This document shows, piece after piece, positions 14,865 to 22,834 of a stretch of 34,932 nt of DNA (the stretch's first letter is position 1; each line of letters starts with the position of its first letter). The position numbers and the translations under genes are program-made. Source of the stretch: Hyphomonas sp. (GTDB taxonomy: Bacteria; Pseudomonadota; Alphaproteobacteria; Caulobacterales; Hyphomonadaceae); NCBI RefSeq assembly GCF_018402285.1, contig NZ_JAGYJH010000001.1, positions 147,589 through 182,520 on the forward strand, written 5' to 3'. Under the pieces are notes generated by a model. It made no database searches. It was not told the DNA's origin and saw only the letters and a program-made list of their open reading frames with translations.

Positions 14865-15497
14865 ATGCCTACCCGGAAAACGGGGACATGGAAGCTGGCC
14901 TATGCCGACTTCCTGACGGCCCTGGTCGCGTTCTTCATGCTCATGTGGCTGGTCAGCGGGGTCTCGAAAGAAGACCGCGCGGTGATCGCCTCTGAATTTA
15001 CCGGGAAGCCGGTTTCTGCCTCGACCATTTCCCAAATGGCCCCGTCTGGCGCCGCTGAGCTGCTGGCGCGGCTGCAGGATGCGGGCGGCCTGAAGGCGGC
15101 AGGGGAGAGTGTACAGCTTTCCTCGGACGCAGCCGGCGTACGGATCGAGCTGGTTGATACGGCGGGCCGCCCGCTGTTCGAGACCGGCAGCGGCGCGCTG
15201 ACGGCCGATGGCCGGGCCCTGGTCGAGGCGGCCGCTGCCAGCCTTGCCGGCCTGCCCCATCAGATTTCCATCGAGGGACATACCGATGCCTTCTCGATGA
15301 CCGGGGCGGCCGCCTCCAACTGGGAGCTGTCTTCGCAGCGGGCAAACGAGGCCCGCCGGGCGCTCGAGACGGCCGGTTTCGCGACAGACCGGGTCAAAGC
15401 GGTGACAGGATATGCCGATACGCGGCCACTTAATGCCGGACAGCCCCACCTGGCCGCCAACCGCCGGATCAGCCTTGAGGTTCACCTGGCCGACTGA
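14865..15497 (+). CDS. MotB/OmpA-type flagellar or motor-stator-like protein
   Basis: A 210-residue inner-membrane protein. A short basic N-terminus precedes a single helix (about 11-32, KLAYADFLTALVAFFMLMWLVSG) with Asp15, equivalent to the proton-accepting Asp of MotB. The C-terminal OmpA domain (about 130-210) has the peptidoglycan-binding GHTD and LSSQRANEARRAL signatures. WK-AYADF is the alphaproteobacterial MotB form. In MotB the helix forms the ion channel with MotA and the OmpA domain anchors it to the wall. No motA is adjacent and the linker is short. An earlier ATG at 14817 exists, but the intervening codons include a rare AGA-AGG pair that looks like the ribosome site of the ATG at 14865. 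It diverges from the dehydrogenase operon. Confidence 0.82.
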   Translation: MPTRKTGTWKLAYADFLTALVAFFMLMWLVSGVSKEDRAVIASEFTGKPVSASTISQMAPSGAAELLARLQDAGGLKAAGESVQLSSDAAGVRIELVDTAGRPLFETGSGALTADGRALVEAAAASLAGLPHQISIEGHTDAFSMTGAAASNWELSSQRANEARRALETAGFATDRVKAVTGYADTRPLNAGQPHLAANRRISLEVHLAD

Positions 15498-15510
15498 AAT
15501 TGTTACCGGC

Positions 15511-15534
15511 GGGGCACACAGGTGTGTCCTTTTT
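15511..15534 (+). terminator. Weak intrinsic terminator after the motB-like gene
   Basis: A small hairpin (GG-CACAC / GTGTG-T-CC, with one bulge and a very short loop) is followed by TTTTT at 15530-15534. The stem is short and imperfect, so strength is doubtful. Confidence 0.4.
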
Positions 15535-15604
15535 GCCGCGTAATGGCCCCCTGCCCCGAAATGGCCACTTGGCGGAAGCGCGCGCGGGTGTATCGTCGGG
15601 AGCA

Positions 15605-16363
15605 ATGAAGTTTTCGGATTCACATCTTCTGCCGGCGGGCCTGGAGCGGTCGCTGAGGTTCTACGTCACGAACCCCAGCCCCTGCCCCTATCTGCCTGAC
15701 CGGAAAGAGCGCAAGGCGTTTACAAACCTCGCCATTCCGGAAGCCGACGCGTTGCACAATGTGCTCAGCCAGTCCGGTTTCCGCCGCAGCCAGTCGATTG
15801 CCTACCGCCCGGCCTGCGCGCGCTGCAATGCGTGCAAGAGCGTACGCGTGGCGACACGGGAGTATGACATCAGCCGGGGTGACCGGCGGGTGGTCGCGCG
15901 CAATGCCCGTCTGGTGCGCCGCCCGGTGGCCGCGCAGGCAACCCGCGAACAGTTCCGCCTGCTCAAGACCTATGTGACGACGCGCCATGACAATGGCGGC
16001 ATGTCGGACATGAGCTTCCGGGATTATGCCGCAATGGTGGGCGCCAGCCCGGTGCAGAGCCTCATTTTCGAGTATCGCGACGGGCCCGAGCCCGATGCTC
16101 CGCTGGTGGCGGCGGCGATTACCGATGTGCTGCGCGATGGATTGTCTATGGTCTACACCTTCTTCGATCCGGCGAAGGCGAGCCAGAGCCTCGGCCATTA
16201 CCTCATTCTCGACCATATCCGGCATGCCCATGACCTCGGCCTGCCGCACCTCTATCTGGGCTATTGGGTCAAGGGCAGTCCGAAGATGGACTACAAACGG
16301 CGCTACAAACCGCTGGAAGTGCTTGACGGCGACCGCTGGCGGCCCTTGAGAGACGACGACTAG
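15605..16363 (+). CDS. bpt: Aspartate/glutamate leucyl/arginyl-tRNA-protein transferase
   Basis: A 252-residue protein of the Ate/Bpt family. The conserved N-terminal half shows CPYLPDRKERKAFTNL, then GFRRSQSIAYRPACARCNACKSVRV with its Cys cluster. The C-terminal GNAT-like fold has YTFFDP and SLGHYLILDHIRHAHDLGLPHLYLGYWVKGSPKMDYKRRYKP split over the usual positions. Bpt moves Leu (bacterial form) from aminoacyl-tRNA onto N-terminal Asp or Glu of proteins, marking them for the ClpS/ClpAP N-degron pathway in the cytosol. Length matches the bacterial family. ATG 15605 starts at the family N-terminus. A perfect palindrome TTTCG-CCGG-CGAAA (16366-16379) directly follows the stop. Confidence 0.93.
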   Translation: MKFSDSHLLPAGLERSLRFYVTNPSPCPYLPDRKERKAFTNLAIPEADALHNVLSQSGFRRSQSIAYRPACARCNACKSVRVATREYDISRGDRRVVARNARLVRRPVAAQATREQFRLLKTYVTTRHDNGGMSDMSFRDYAAMVGASPVQSLIFEYRDGPEPDAPLVAAAITDVLRDGLSMVYTFFDPAKASQSLGHYLILDHIRHAHDLGLPHLYLGYWVKGSPKMDYKRRYKPLEVLDGDRWRPLRDDD

Positions 16364-16433
16364 ATTTTCGCCGGCGAAACGGACCGATGGCCATTCCGGC
16401 CAGCAGAGCCCGTGCCGTGTGGGGAGGGCTTTG

Positions 16434-17543
16434 ATGATCAACCGCCGCAACCTGATCGGCGCAGGCGCACTGGGTGTGGCCGGCGCGGCTGCTACGTTCT
16501 CGACGCCGACAGCGGGCGCAGTGCTGGCGAGCCCGGCGGTCAGCCGCAACCGCCGGCGCTTCAACATGGTGACCACCTGGCCCAAGGGCCTGCCGGGCCT
16601 TGGCACGGCGGCCGAGCGCGTTTCCCAGCGCATCAGCGACATGACCGATGGGCTGATCGAGGTGAAGGTGTTCGCCGCCGGGGAGCTGGTGCCGCCTTTT
16701 GAATCCTTTGACGCGGTCGCCAATGGCTCGGCCGACATGTATCACGGGGCCGAATATTACTGGACGGCGAAGTCCACCGGATTTCCCTTCTTCACCGCTG
16801 TGCCGTTCGGCATGACGGCGCAGGAGATCATGGGCTGGATCGACTTTGGCGGCGGGCAGGAACTCTGGGACGAGCTCTCTGGCCAGTTCGGCATCAAATG
16901 CATTCAGGGCGCCAATACCGGTCACCAGATGGGCGGCTGGTTCCGCAAGGAAATCCGTTCACTGCAGGATATGGCCGGGCTGCGGATGCGCATTCCCGGA
17001 CAGGGCGGCGAAGTGTTGCGCGCGCTCGGCGGGGCGTCCGTGGCGCTGGCGGGGGGCGAGATCTATCAGGCGCTTCAGACGGGCGCGATTGACGCGGCCG
17101 AATGGGTGGGCCCGTGGAACGACTATTCCCTTGGCTTCCACCGCGAGGCGCCCTTCTATTATGGCCCTGGTTTCCATGAGCCCGGCGCGAGCCTTGCCGT
17201 GGGCATCAATCGCGGCGTTTGGGACAGTCTTACGGCCGGCGAGCAGGCGATCTTCAAGGCCGCCTGCGAAGCGGTGAACCATGAGACGCTCGGCGAGTTC
17301 ACCTATCAGAACTCGGTCCACCTCGACCTGCTGGTCAATCAGCACAATGTGCAGATGCGGTCCTTCCCGGAGGAAGTGGTGAAGCGGATGTCTGAGGCGG
17401 CCTATGATGTGCGCGCGGCGGCCGGGGCCAGCGGCATCGAGAAGCGCATCTATGAGAGCTTCGAGAAATCCCTGAAGCTGATGCGGGGCTGGGCCGGGGT
17501 TTCCGACGGGGTGTATTACACTGCCCGCGCGCTCGGCAAGTAA
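16434..17543 (+). CDS. TRAP transporter solute-binding protein (DctP family, TakP-like)
   Basis: A 369-residue periplasmic binding protein of the DctP family. The N-terminus INRRNLIGAGALG contains a twin-arginine-type motif, suggesting Tat export, as seen for some TRAP binding proteins; the signal ends around residue 30. The mature protein shows VTTWPKGLPGLGTAAERV, AEYYWTAKSTGFPFFTAVPFGM and the conserved Arg and Glu-rich sites of the TakP (2-oxo-acid) and lactate/mannitol-type group. TRAP binding proteins capture an organic acid and hand it to the membrane permease at the cost of a sodium gradient. Substrate is inferred from the TakP-like ATWP..AEYYW pattern and is likely a 2-oxo or hydroxy acid. 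GGGGAGGG precedes ATG 16434. First gene of the TRAP operon. Confidence 0.92.
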   Translation: MINRRNLIGAGALGVAGAAATFSTPTAGAVLASPAVSRNRRRFNMVTTWPKGLPGLGTAAERVSQRISDMTDGLIEVKVFAAGELVPPFESFDAVANGSADMYHGAEYYWTAKSTGFPFFTAVPFGMTAQEIMGWIDFGGGQELWDELSGQFGIKCIQGANTGHQMGGWFRKEIRSLQDMAGLRMRIPGQGGEVLRALGGASVALAGGEIYQALQTGAIDAAEWVGPWNDYSLGFHREAPFYYGPGFHEPGASLAVGINRGVWDSLTAGEQAIFKAACEAVNHETLGEFTYQNSVHLDLLVNQHNVQMRSFPEEVVKRMSEAAYDVRAAAGASGIEKRIYESFEKSLKLMRGWAGVSDGVYYTARALGK

Positions 17544-17561
17544 GCGGGGCCGGGGCGGGCA

Positions 17562-18233
17562 ATGGATACAGGCATCTTTCTCCAGATCGGAACGGGGCTG
17601 AAATGGCTGGGCCTTCTCAGCCTGCCGCTTTTCCTGCTTCCACTGATTGCGCTGAGCGCGCCGCGCCTGGTCGACGCCTTTGCGCTGAAGATCAGCCGGC
17701 TGATCGACAGGGTGACCGGCATGGCGCTGGGCGCAGCGATGGCCAGCGCGCTGATCCTTGTCTTTGCAATGCTGGCGGTCGTGATCCTGCGCTACACGTT
17801 TTCGCTCTCCTTCAGCTGGCTGAATGAGATCACCACCTATGCCTTTGCCGCCATGTTCATGCTGGGCGCCGCCGCGGCACTGAGAGACGGCGCGCATGTG
17901 CGCGTCGACATCCTGCGCCCGCGCTTTGGCGAGACCGGGCGCAGCTGGGTGGAGCTGACCGGCATCTACCTCTTCCTCTTCCCCATCTGCGTGCGCATCC
18001 TGATGACAAGCGAGGCGGGGCTTGCCCGGGCCTGGCTGCTGCTGGAGGGCTCGCGCGAGTCCGATGGCCTGCCGATCTTTTTCCTGTTCAAGACGCTGGT
18101 GCCGGTGTTTGCCGCGCTGCTGATGGCGCAGGGGCTTTCCGAAGCCATCAAGGCCGCGCTGCGGATCACGGGCGCGCTGCCGCCAGAGACGCCGCAGCAG
18201 CTGGCAGCAGAAGGAGGCGGCCATGGAGCTTGA
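17562..18233 (+). CDS. TRAP transporter small permease (DctQ family)
   Basis: A 223-residue membrane protein of the DctQ family. It has one or two extra N-terminal helices (about residues 10-32) and then the conserved four-helix core. The core shows ILRYTFSLSFSWLNEITTYAFAAMFMLGAAAALRDGAHVRVD, read here as separate segments, with the WLNE and RDGAHVRVD hallmarks of the family. DctQ pairs with DctM in the inner membrane to form the TRAP permease. The longer N-terminus fits the mannitol/chloroaromatic-type TRAP small permeases rather than the minimal four-helix DctQ. It begins 18 bp after the binding-protein gene, and its last 11 bases overlap the start of dctM. Confidence 0.9.
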   Translation: MDTGIFLQIGTGLKWLGLLSLPLFLLPLIALSAPRLVDAFALKISRLIDRVTGMALGAAMASALILVFAMLAVVILRYTFSLSFSWLNEITTYAFAAMFMLGAAAALRDGAHVRVDILRPRFGETGRSWVELTGIYLFLFPICVRILMTSEAGLARAWLLLEGSRESDGLPIFFLFKTLVPVFAALLMAQGLSEAIKAALRITGALPPETPQQLAAEGGGHGA

Positions 18234-19806
18234 GGCGGTCCTTGCGATCTCGATGTTCCTTGTTGCCATCGGCGCGCTGCTGGCCGGCTTTCCCGTTGCG
18301 CTGACGCTGGGCGGGGTGGCGCTGATCTTTGCGCTGATCGGGATTGCCACGGGCGTGTTTCCCGAGAGCTTCCTGAAAGCGTTTCCGAGCCGCATCGAAG
18401 GCGGCTCGATCATGCAGAGCCAGACGCTGGTGGCGGTGCCGCTGTTCGTGATCATGGGGGTGATCCTCGAACGCTCGCGGGTGGCCGAGGACCTTCTGAA
18501 CATTGCCAGCCGCCTGCTCGGCAAGGTGCGCGGCGGGCTTGGCTTTGCGGTGGTGCTGGTGGGCACGCTGCTGGCGGCCTCGACCGGCATTGTCGGCGCG
18601 ACGGTGATCACGATGACGTTGATCGCCCTGCCCTCCATGATCCGCCAGGGCTATGACCCGCGCCTTGCGACAGGCACGATTGCGGCCTCCGGCACGCTCG
18701 GCCAGATCATTCCGCCATCCATTGTACTCATCCTCCTGGCCGACGCGATTTCCAATGCGGCGAGCCAGGCGGCCTTGCGCACAGGCGGGGGCTCGGCGGT
18801 TGTGTCCGTGGGCGATCTCTTTGCCGGGGCCCTGATCCCCGGCCTCATTCTCGTCGCGCTCTACATGCTGTGGATTGCGGCGATGGCGATCTTCCGGCCG
18901 GCCTCCTGTCCGCCCGCAACGGTCCTCGAAGGCACCGCGCCGCTGAGCGTTCGCGATGTCGCGCTCGGCCTTGGCGCGCCACTGGCGCTCATCGTTGCCG
19001 TGCTCGGTTCAATTCTTGGCGGCATTGCCCCGCCGACGGAAGCGGCCGCCATCGGCGCGGGCGGGGCAATCCTGCTGGCGGGCATGCGGCTGGCGCGCGA
19101 GGCGCAGAGTCGGCTGATGCCGGTGATGCTGGCGGGGCTTGCCGGGCTGATCCTGATCATCGTGCTGCGCAATTCCCTCGACCTGCGCACCGCCTCCAGC
19201 GGCCATAGCGGGGCCGACCTTGTCGGCATGGCGATCACCGGGCTTGGCGCGTTTGCCTTCTTTGCGGCGCTGGTCTCCGGCTTGCTGGTGCTGCGCCGGG
19301 TGAAGGAACTTGGCCCGGCGCTGAAAAGCTCGGCGCATATCACCTCGATGGTGTTCCTGATCCTGATCGGGGCGTCGCTCTTCAGCCTCGTCTTCCGGGG
19401 CTTTGACGGGGACGACCTTGTGGCAGAGCTGCTCCATTCCGTGCCGGGGGGCAAATGGGGCGCGCTCGGCATTGCGATGCTCGTGATGTTCGTGCTCGGC
19501 TTTTTCCTCGACTTCATCGAGATTGTGTTCGTGGTCGTGCCGCTGGTGGCACCTCCGCTGATCATGCTGGGTTTCGATCCGGTATGGCTCGGCATCCTGA
19601 TGGCGGTGAACCTGCAGACGAGCTTCCTGACGCCGCCCTTCGGCTTTGCGCTCTTCTATCTGCGCGGGGCCGCGCCGCCGGAGGTCTCCACGATGCAGAT
19701 CTGGCAGGGGGCTGTTCCGTTCATTGGACTGCAGCTCATCCTGCTGGCAATGATCGCCGCGATGCCGGCGCTGGCAACATGGCTGCCGTCGCTGGCGGCA
19801 AGATAA
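18223..19806 (+). CDS. TRAP transporter large permease (DctM family)
   Basis: A 527-residue integral membrane protein of the DctM family, with about 12-14 hydrophobic segments. Conserved features include GFPVALTLGGVAL near the N-terminus, SQTLVAVPLFVIMGVILE, AASTGIVGATVITMTLIALP, and GTLGQIIPPSIVLILLAD. It carries the sodium-driven transport step. It is longer than the common 420-440 residue DctM because of extra helices between the two inverted halves (about residues 290-380), as in TakM-like members. AAGGAGG at 18211-18217 sits inside the end of dctQ, with ATG 18223 overlapping it, so translation is coupled. An aminotransferase follows after 33 bp. Confidence 0.93.
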   Translation: MELEAVLAISMFLVAIGALLAGFPVALTLGGVALIFALIGIATGVFPESFLKAFPSRIEGGSIMQSQTLVAVPLFVIMGVILERSRVAEDLLNIASRLLGKVRGGLGFAVVLVGTLLAASTGIVGATVITMTLIALPSMIRQGYDPRLATGTIAASGTLGQIIPPSIVLILLADAISNAASQAALRTGGGSAVVSVGDLFAGALIPGLILVALYMLWIAAMAIFRPASCPPATVLEGTAPLSVRDVALGLGAPLALIVAVLGSILGGIAPPTEAAAIGAGGAILLAGMRLAREAQSRLMPVMLAGLAGLILIIVLRNSLDLRTASSGHSGADLVGMAITGLGAFAFFAALVSGLLVLRRVKELGPALKSSAHITSMVFLILIGASLFSLVFRGFDGDDLVAELLHSVPGGKWGALGIAMLVMFVLGFFLDFIEIVFVVVPLVAPPLIMLGFDPVWLGILMAVNLQTSFLTPPFGFALFYLRGAAPPEVSTMQIWQGAVPFIGLQLILLAMIAAMPALATWLPSLAAR

Positions 19807-19839
19807 CCGCAGCACAGACGTTACAGGCAGGTATTCCCG

Positions 19840-20976
19840 ATGGGACAGGATATTGCGCCCTTCCAGGCGATCTCGATCAGCCGCCGCGCGCATGAACTCA
19901 AAGCTTCAGGCCAGCGTATCCTGCATATGGAGTTTGGCCAGCCCTCGACCGGCGCGCCGAAGGCGGCGATTGCGGCGGCGCACGGCGTGCTCGATGCCGA
20001 GGCGATGGGCTATTGGGAGAGCCAGCCCCTCAAGGAGCGGATCTGCCGGCACTATCTGGAAGGCTATGGCGTTACCCTCTCGCCCCGGCGACTGGTGATT
20101 ACCTGCGGGGCCTCGCCGGCGCTGGTGCTGGCGCTGGCGGCGGCGTTCAGCCCGGGCGACCGGATCGCCATGGCGCGGCCAGGCTATGTGGCCTATCGCA
20201 ATACCGTGCGTGCCCTGAACATGGAGCCGGTGGAGATCGCCTGCGGGGCGGATGTGCGCTTCCAGCTATCGGCCGCTGCGCTGGAGGCTCTGGAGCCTGC
20301 GCCGCAGGGCGTTATCATTGCCAGCCCCGCCAACCCGACCGGCACGATCATTCCGAAGGACGAACTCGCCGCGATTGCCGAAGTCTGCAAACGAAGGGGC
20401 ATACAGATCATATCGGACGAGATCTATCACGGGCTCTCCTATGGGCCGGAGATCCATTCGATGCTCGAATTTTCGCCCGATGCCTATGTTGTCAACAGCT
20501 TCTCGAAATACTTCTCGATGGCGGGCTGGCGGCTGGGCTGGCTGGTCTCACCCGAGGCGCATGTGGCGCGCACCAGCGCCTATATCGGTAACCTCTTCCT
20601 GACGGCCCCGTCACTCTCCCAGCATGCGGGCCTTGTGGCGATGGACAGCCGCGACGAGCTGGAGGGGCATCTTCACGTTTACCGGCGCAACCGCGCGCTG
20701 CTGCTCGGCGCGCTGCCCCGGCTTGGCCTTGAGAAAATCGCGCCTCCGGACGGGGCATTTTATATCTATGCGGATGTTTCGCGATTCACCCATGACAGCC
20801 TCGGCTTCTGCCTGAAGCTGCTGGAGGAGACGGGCGTGGCAACCGCGCCGGGGGTGGATTTCGACCCTGCGGAAGGCGGGCGCTTCATGCGCTTTTCGTT
20901 TGCGCTGTCTACGCCTGAGATTGAGGAAGCGCTGGCGCGGCTGGAGCCGTGGTTTGCGGCGCAGCCGGCGCGCTGA
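19840..20976 (+). CDS. Class I/II pyridoxal-phosphate aminotransferase
   Basis: A 378-residue fold-type I aminotransferase. It has ASPANPTG with Asn165, DEIYHGL with Asp193 and Tyr196, and the PLP Lys223 in NSFSKYFSMAGWRLGW, with the downstream RFMRFSFA Arg for carboxylate binding. The enzyme moves an amino group between an amino acid and a 2-oxo acid in the cytosol; substrate specificity is not readable, but the sequence resembles aspartate/aromatic-type subgroup I gamma members. It lies 33 bp behind dctM and is probably in the same transcript. This makes a link between uptake of a 2-oxo acid and its amination attractive. It converges with the lipoprotein gene, whose end is 6 bp away. Confidence 0.92.
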   Translation: MGQDIAPFQAISISRRAHELKASGQRILHMEFGQPSTGAPKAAIAAAHGVLDAEAMGYWESQPLKERICRHYLEGYGVTLSPRRLVITCGASPALVLALAAAFSPGDRIAMARPGYVAYRNTVRALNMEPVEIACGADVRFQLSAAALEALEPAPQGVIIASPANPTGTIIPKDELAAIAEVCKRRGIQIISDEIYHGLSYGPEIHSMLEFSPDAYVVNSFSKYFSMAGWRLGWLVSPEAHVARTSAYIGNLFLTAPSLSQHAGLVAMDSRDELEGHLHVYRRNRALLLGALPRLGLEKIAPPDGAFYIYADVSRFTHDSLGFCLKLLEETGVATAPGVDFDPAEGGRFMRFSFALSTPEIEEALARLEPWFAAQPAR

Positions 20977-20982
20977 AACCTT

Positions 20983-21630
20983 TTAGGAACCGCAGGCGGC
21001 CCAGAAGCTTTCAAGGCCCGGCAATTCGCCCTGCCCGATTTCCTGTTCGGGCACGAAGAGCTCAAAGTCCGCCTCCGGACTGACGCGGATATAGAGTGTG
21101 CGCTTCAGGCTGGCCGGGGACTGGGAGGCTTCATTCCAGCAGCCGGGCGCGATGGCGCCGAAGCTGAGCTCGTTCTCACCAGGCGCGACGCTCTTCAGGC
21201 GGGCAAGCTCTCCGCTGATCGCCTGGAGCATGGGACCATCCTCGGGGCGCGTACCATAGGTCCATATCCTGAATCCCTCTCGCGCTTCTGCGGACAAAAA
21301 AGGGCTGGTCACCTCGCTGGTCTGGACGAGCGGAAACTCCTCCGAGACATTCACGCCGAGGCGTTCATTGGTGACGTTGATCTGCAGATAGGCGCCGTCT
21401 TCGCGCGCCTCGAAGGCGGCGGGAATGCGCATGGCAAGGGCGATGCGGGAAAAGTCGAGTGCTGTGGGATCGAGCACAGGCGCGGCGGCCTGCGCCACTT
21501 CGGCGGCTGTTTCGACGGCTGTTTCGACGGGCGAGGTCAGCTCGGCCTGAAGCGTCTCGCCTTCTTCCACCGGGGCGGCGGGTGAGCAGGCGGCGAGGCA
21601 GACAGACCCCGCAAGGATCAGATAACGCAT
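20983..21630 (-). CDS. Hypothetical lipoprotein, last gene of the lemA operon
   Basis: A 215-residue predicted lipoprotein. The signal MRYLILAGSVCLAAC gives a lipobox with Cys15. A Glu/Thr/Ala-rich linker follows (about 17-45, with VETA twice because of a 12-bp tandem repeat), then an unknown globular domain. That domain contains FRIWTYGTRPEDGPMLQAI and two Cys residues in the C-terminal third (APGCWNEA and the final AACGS), which may form a disulfide. I recognise no family. ATG 21630 was chosen because the upstream residues to 21708 are not signal-like. It lies 78 bp behind the other lipoprotein gene on the same strand. Confidence 0.8.
   Translation of the reverse strand: MRYLILAGSVCLAACSPAAPVEEGETLQAELTSPVETAVETAAEVAQAAAPVLDPTALDFSRIALAMRIPAAFEAREDGAYLQINVTNERLGVNVSEEFPLVQTSEVTSPFLSAEAREGFRIWTYGTRPEDGPMLQAISGELARLKSVAPGENELSFGAIAPGCWNEASQSPASLKRTLYIRVSPEADFELFVPEQEIGQGELPGLESFWAACGS
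21505..21528. repeat. 12-bp tandem duplication inside the lipoprotein gene
   Basis: GGCTGTTTCGAC is repeated exactly twice (21505-21516 and 21517-21528). It is in frame and adds four residues to the linker, so its copy number could vary without breaking the gene. Confidence 0.85.
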
Positions 21631-21708
21631 GGCACCGGCCTCACCCCTGTTGAAGAACCTTCCGCATTCTGACCTTGAGGACGCGCCGGTGTCCATGCCT
21701 GCCAACAT

Positions 21709-22065
21709 TTAAGTTTGGCAATCATAACCCGCTTCGGCGCTGCCATCGGCGGCAAGGACCAGCGTATCGAGGCGGCAGCCTTCCGGGGCGGCCTGCTGCG
21801 CGGCGGCCCGCAACTCTTCAGGCAGCGTGTTGTCCCCGTCTTCCTGAACGCGGAACAGGCCATCGGTAGCGAGGGTGAGCTTCAGCTTGAAGCCCTGCCC
21901 GTCAAGCGGGGCGGCGAAGAAGCTGTAATTCTCCGTGCCGATGGTCTGGGGCGCAATGCCGTTCCAGGCGGCCGCGCTCCACTGCGCCGGGGACGAGGCC
22001 CCGCCGGATGCGCAAGCGGCGAGCATGAAGCCCGCCGCCAGAGGAAGATATCGGATGACAGACAT
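21709..22065 (-). CDS. Hypothetical small lipoprotein, middle gene of the lemA operon
   Basis: A 118-residue predicted lipoprotein. The signal MSVIRYLPLAAGFMLAAC has a lipobox ending at Cys18. The small mature domain has aromatic residues (WSAAAWNGI, NYSFFAAP) and a pair of cysteines near the end (PEGCRLDT and GYDCQT) that could form a disulfide. No family was recognised. ATG 22065 has an AGGGAGG site, and the reading frame upstream to 22383 is antisense to lemA. It follows lemA by 58 bp. Confidence 0.8.
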   Translation of the reverse strand: MSVIRYLPLAAGFMLAACASGGASSPAQWSAAAWNGIAPQTIGTENYSFFAAPLDGQGFKLKLTLATDGLFRVQEDGDNTLPEELRAAAQQAAPEGCRLDTLVLAADGSAEAGYDCQT

Positions 22066-22123
22066 GGGCGCCTCCCTGGCTGCCCGGTCAGGATAGCGCA
22101 GCGGCGCCCGCCGCGCGAGAGGA

Positions 22124-22687
22124 TCAGAAGGCGACCTTCGGCGGCTCATCCATGGCCGAGCGGCCTTCGACGCCGACATCGAAGAATTCGCGTGGCTCGA
22201 AGTTGAAGCTGCCGGCAATGATCGAGCCGGGGAACTGTTCGCGGGCGGTGTTGTAGTCCTGCACGGCCGAATTGTAGAAGCGGCGGGCGGCGGCGAGCTT
22301 GTCCTCGATCGAGGAGAGCTGCTGCTGGAGCTGCAGGAAGTTGGTATTGGCCTTGAGGTCGGGATAGGCCTCGGCGAGGGCAAAGAGCTTGCCCAGAGCC
22401 TGGCTGAGGACGCCTTCGGCCTTGGCCATTTCGCCGGCTGTATTGGCGGCCTGGGCCGCGTTACGGGCGGCGATCACCTGCTGGAAGGTTGCCTGCTCAT
22501 GCGCGGCATAGCCCTTGACGGTCTCCACGAGGTTCGGGATCAGGTTCTGGCGCTGCTTGAGCTGAACGTCGACGTCCGCGAAGGCCTGGTTGACCCGCTG
22601 GCGCTTCATGACGAGGCCGTTATAGATCAGGATGATGGCGCCGATGACGGCGACGATGGCCGCAATCACGATCAGAACTGTGTTCAT
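22124..22687 (-). CDS. lemA: LemA family protein
   Basis: A 187-residue LemA. An N-terminal membrane helix (about 3-25) is followed by a long helical domain. It shows LVMKRQRVNQAFADVDVQLKQRQNLIPNLVETVKGYAAHE and, near the C-terminus, FYNSAVQDYNTAREQFPGSIIAG, both read as separate motifs of the family. LemA proteins are inner-membrane anchored with the helical part on one side of the membrane; their function is unsettled. LemA is often adjacent to a TPM-domain membrane protein, but here two unknown lipoproteins follow instead. It is the first gene of the leftward operon; the divergent VIT gene starts about 147 bp away. Confidence 0.95.
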   Translation of the reverse strand: MNTVLIVIAAIVAVIGAIILIYNGLVMKRQRVNQAFADVDVQLKQRQNLIPNLVETVKGYAAHEQATFQQVIAARNAAQAANTAGEMAKAEGVLSQALGKLFALAEAYPDLKANTNFLQLQQQLSSIEDKLAAARRFYNSAVQDYNTAREQFPGSIIAGSFNFEPREFFDVGVEGRSAMDEPPKVAF

Positions 22688-22834
22688 AGGGTGTCCCCCT
22701 TATTGCTATGACTTACCGCACAAGGCGTAACGGTGTGCGCCCCATGGCGCAAGGGCAGCCCAACTTGACCCTACCTGCCCGTATTTGCACTGATTTATGC
22801 GACCCGACAGCCCCTGTTCCGGTGGGAATGCCCG

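Noticed and set aside
16366..16379. Perfect palindrome after the arginyltransferase gene as a terminator
   Set aside because: The arms leave only a four-base centre with a five-base stem and there is no T run, so it was mentioned only in the gene entry.
16959..18638. 559-residue open frame on the minus strand across the TRAP genes
   Set aside because: It is antisense to three clear TRAP proteins, is rich in Arg, Gln and His, and has no domain. It is a GC-rich shadow frame.
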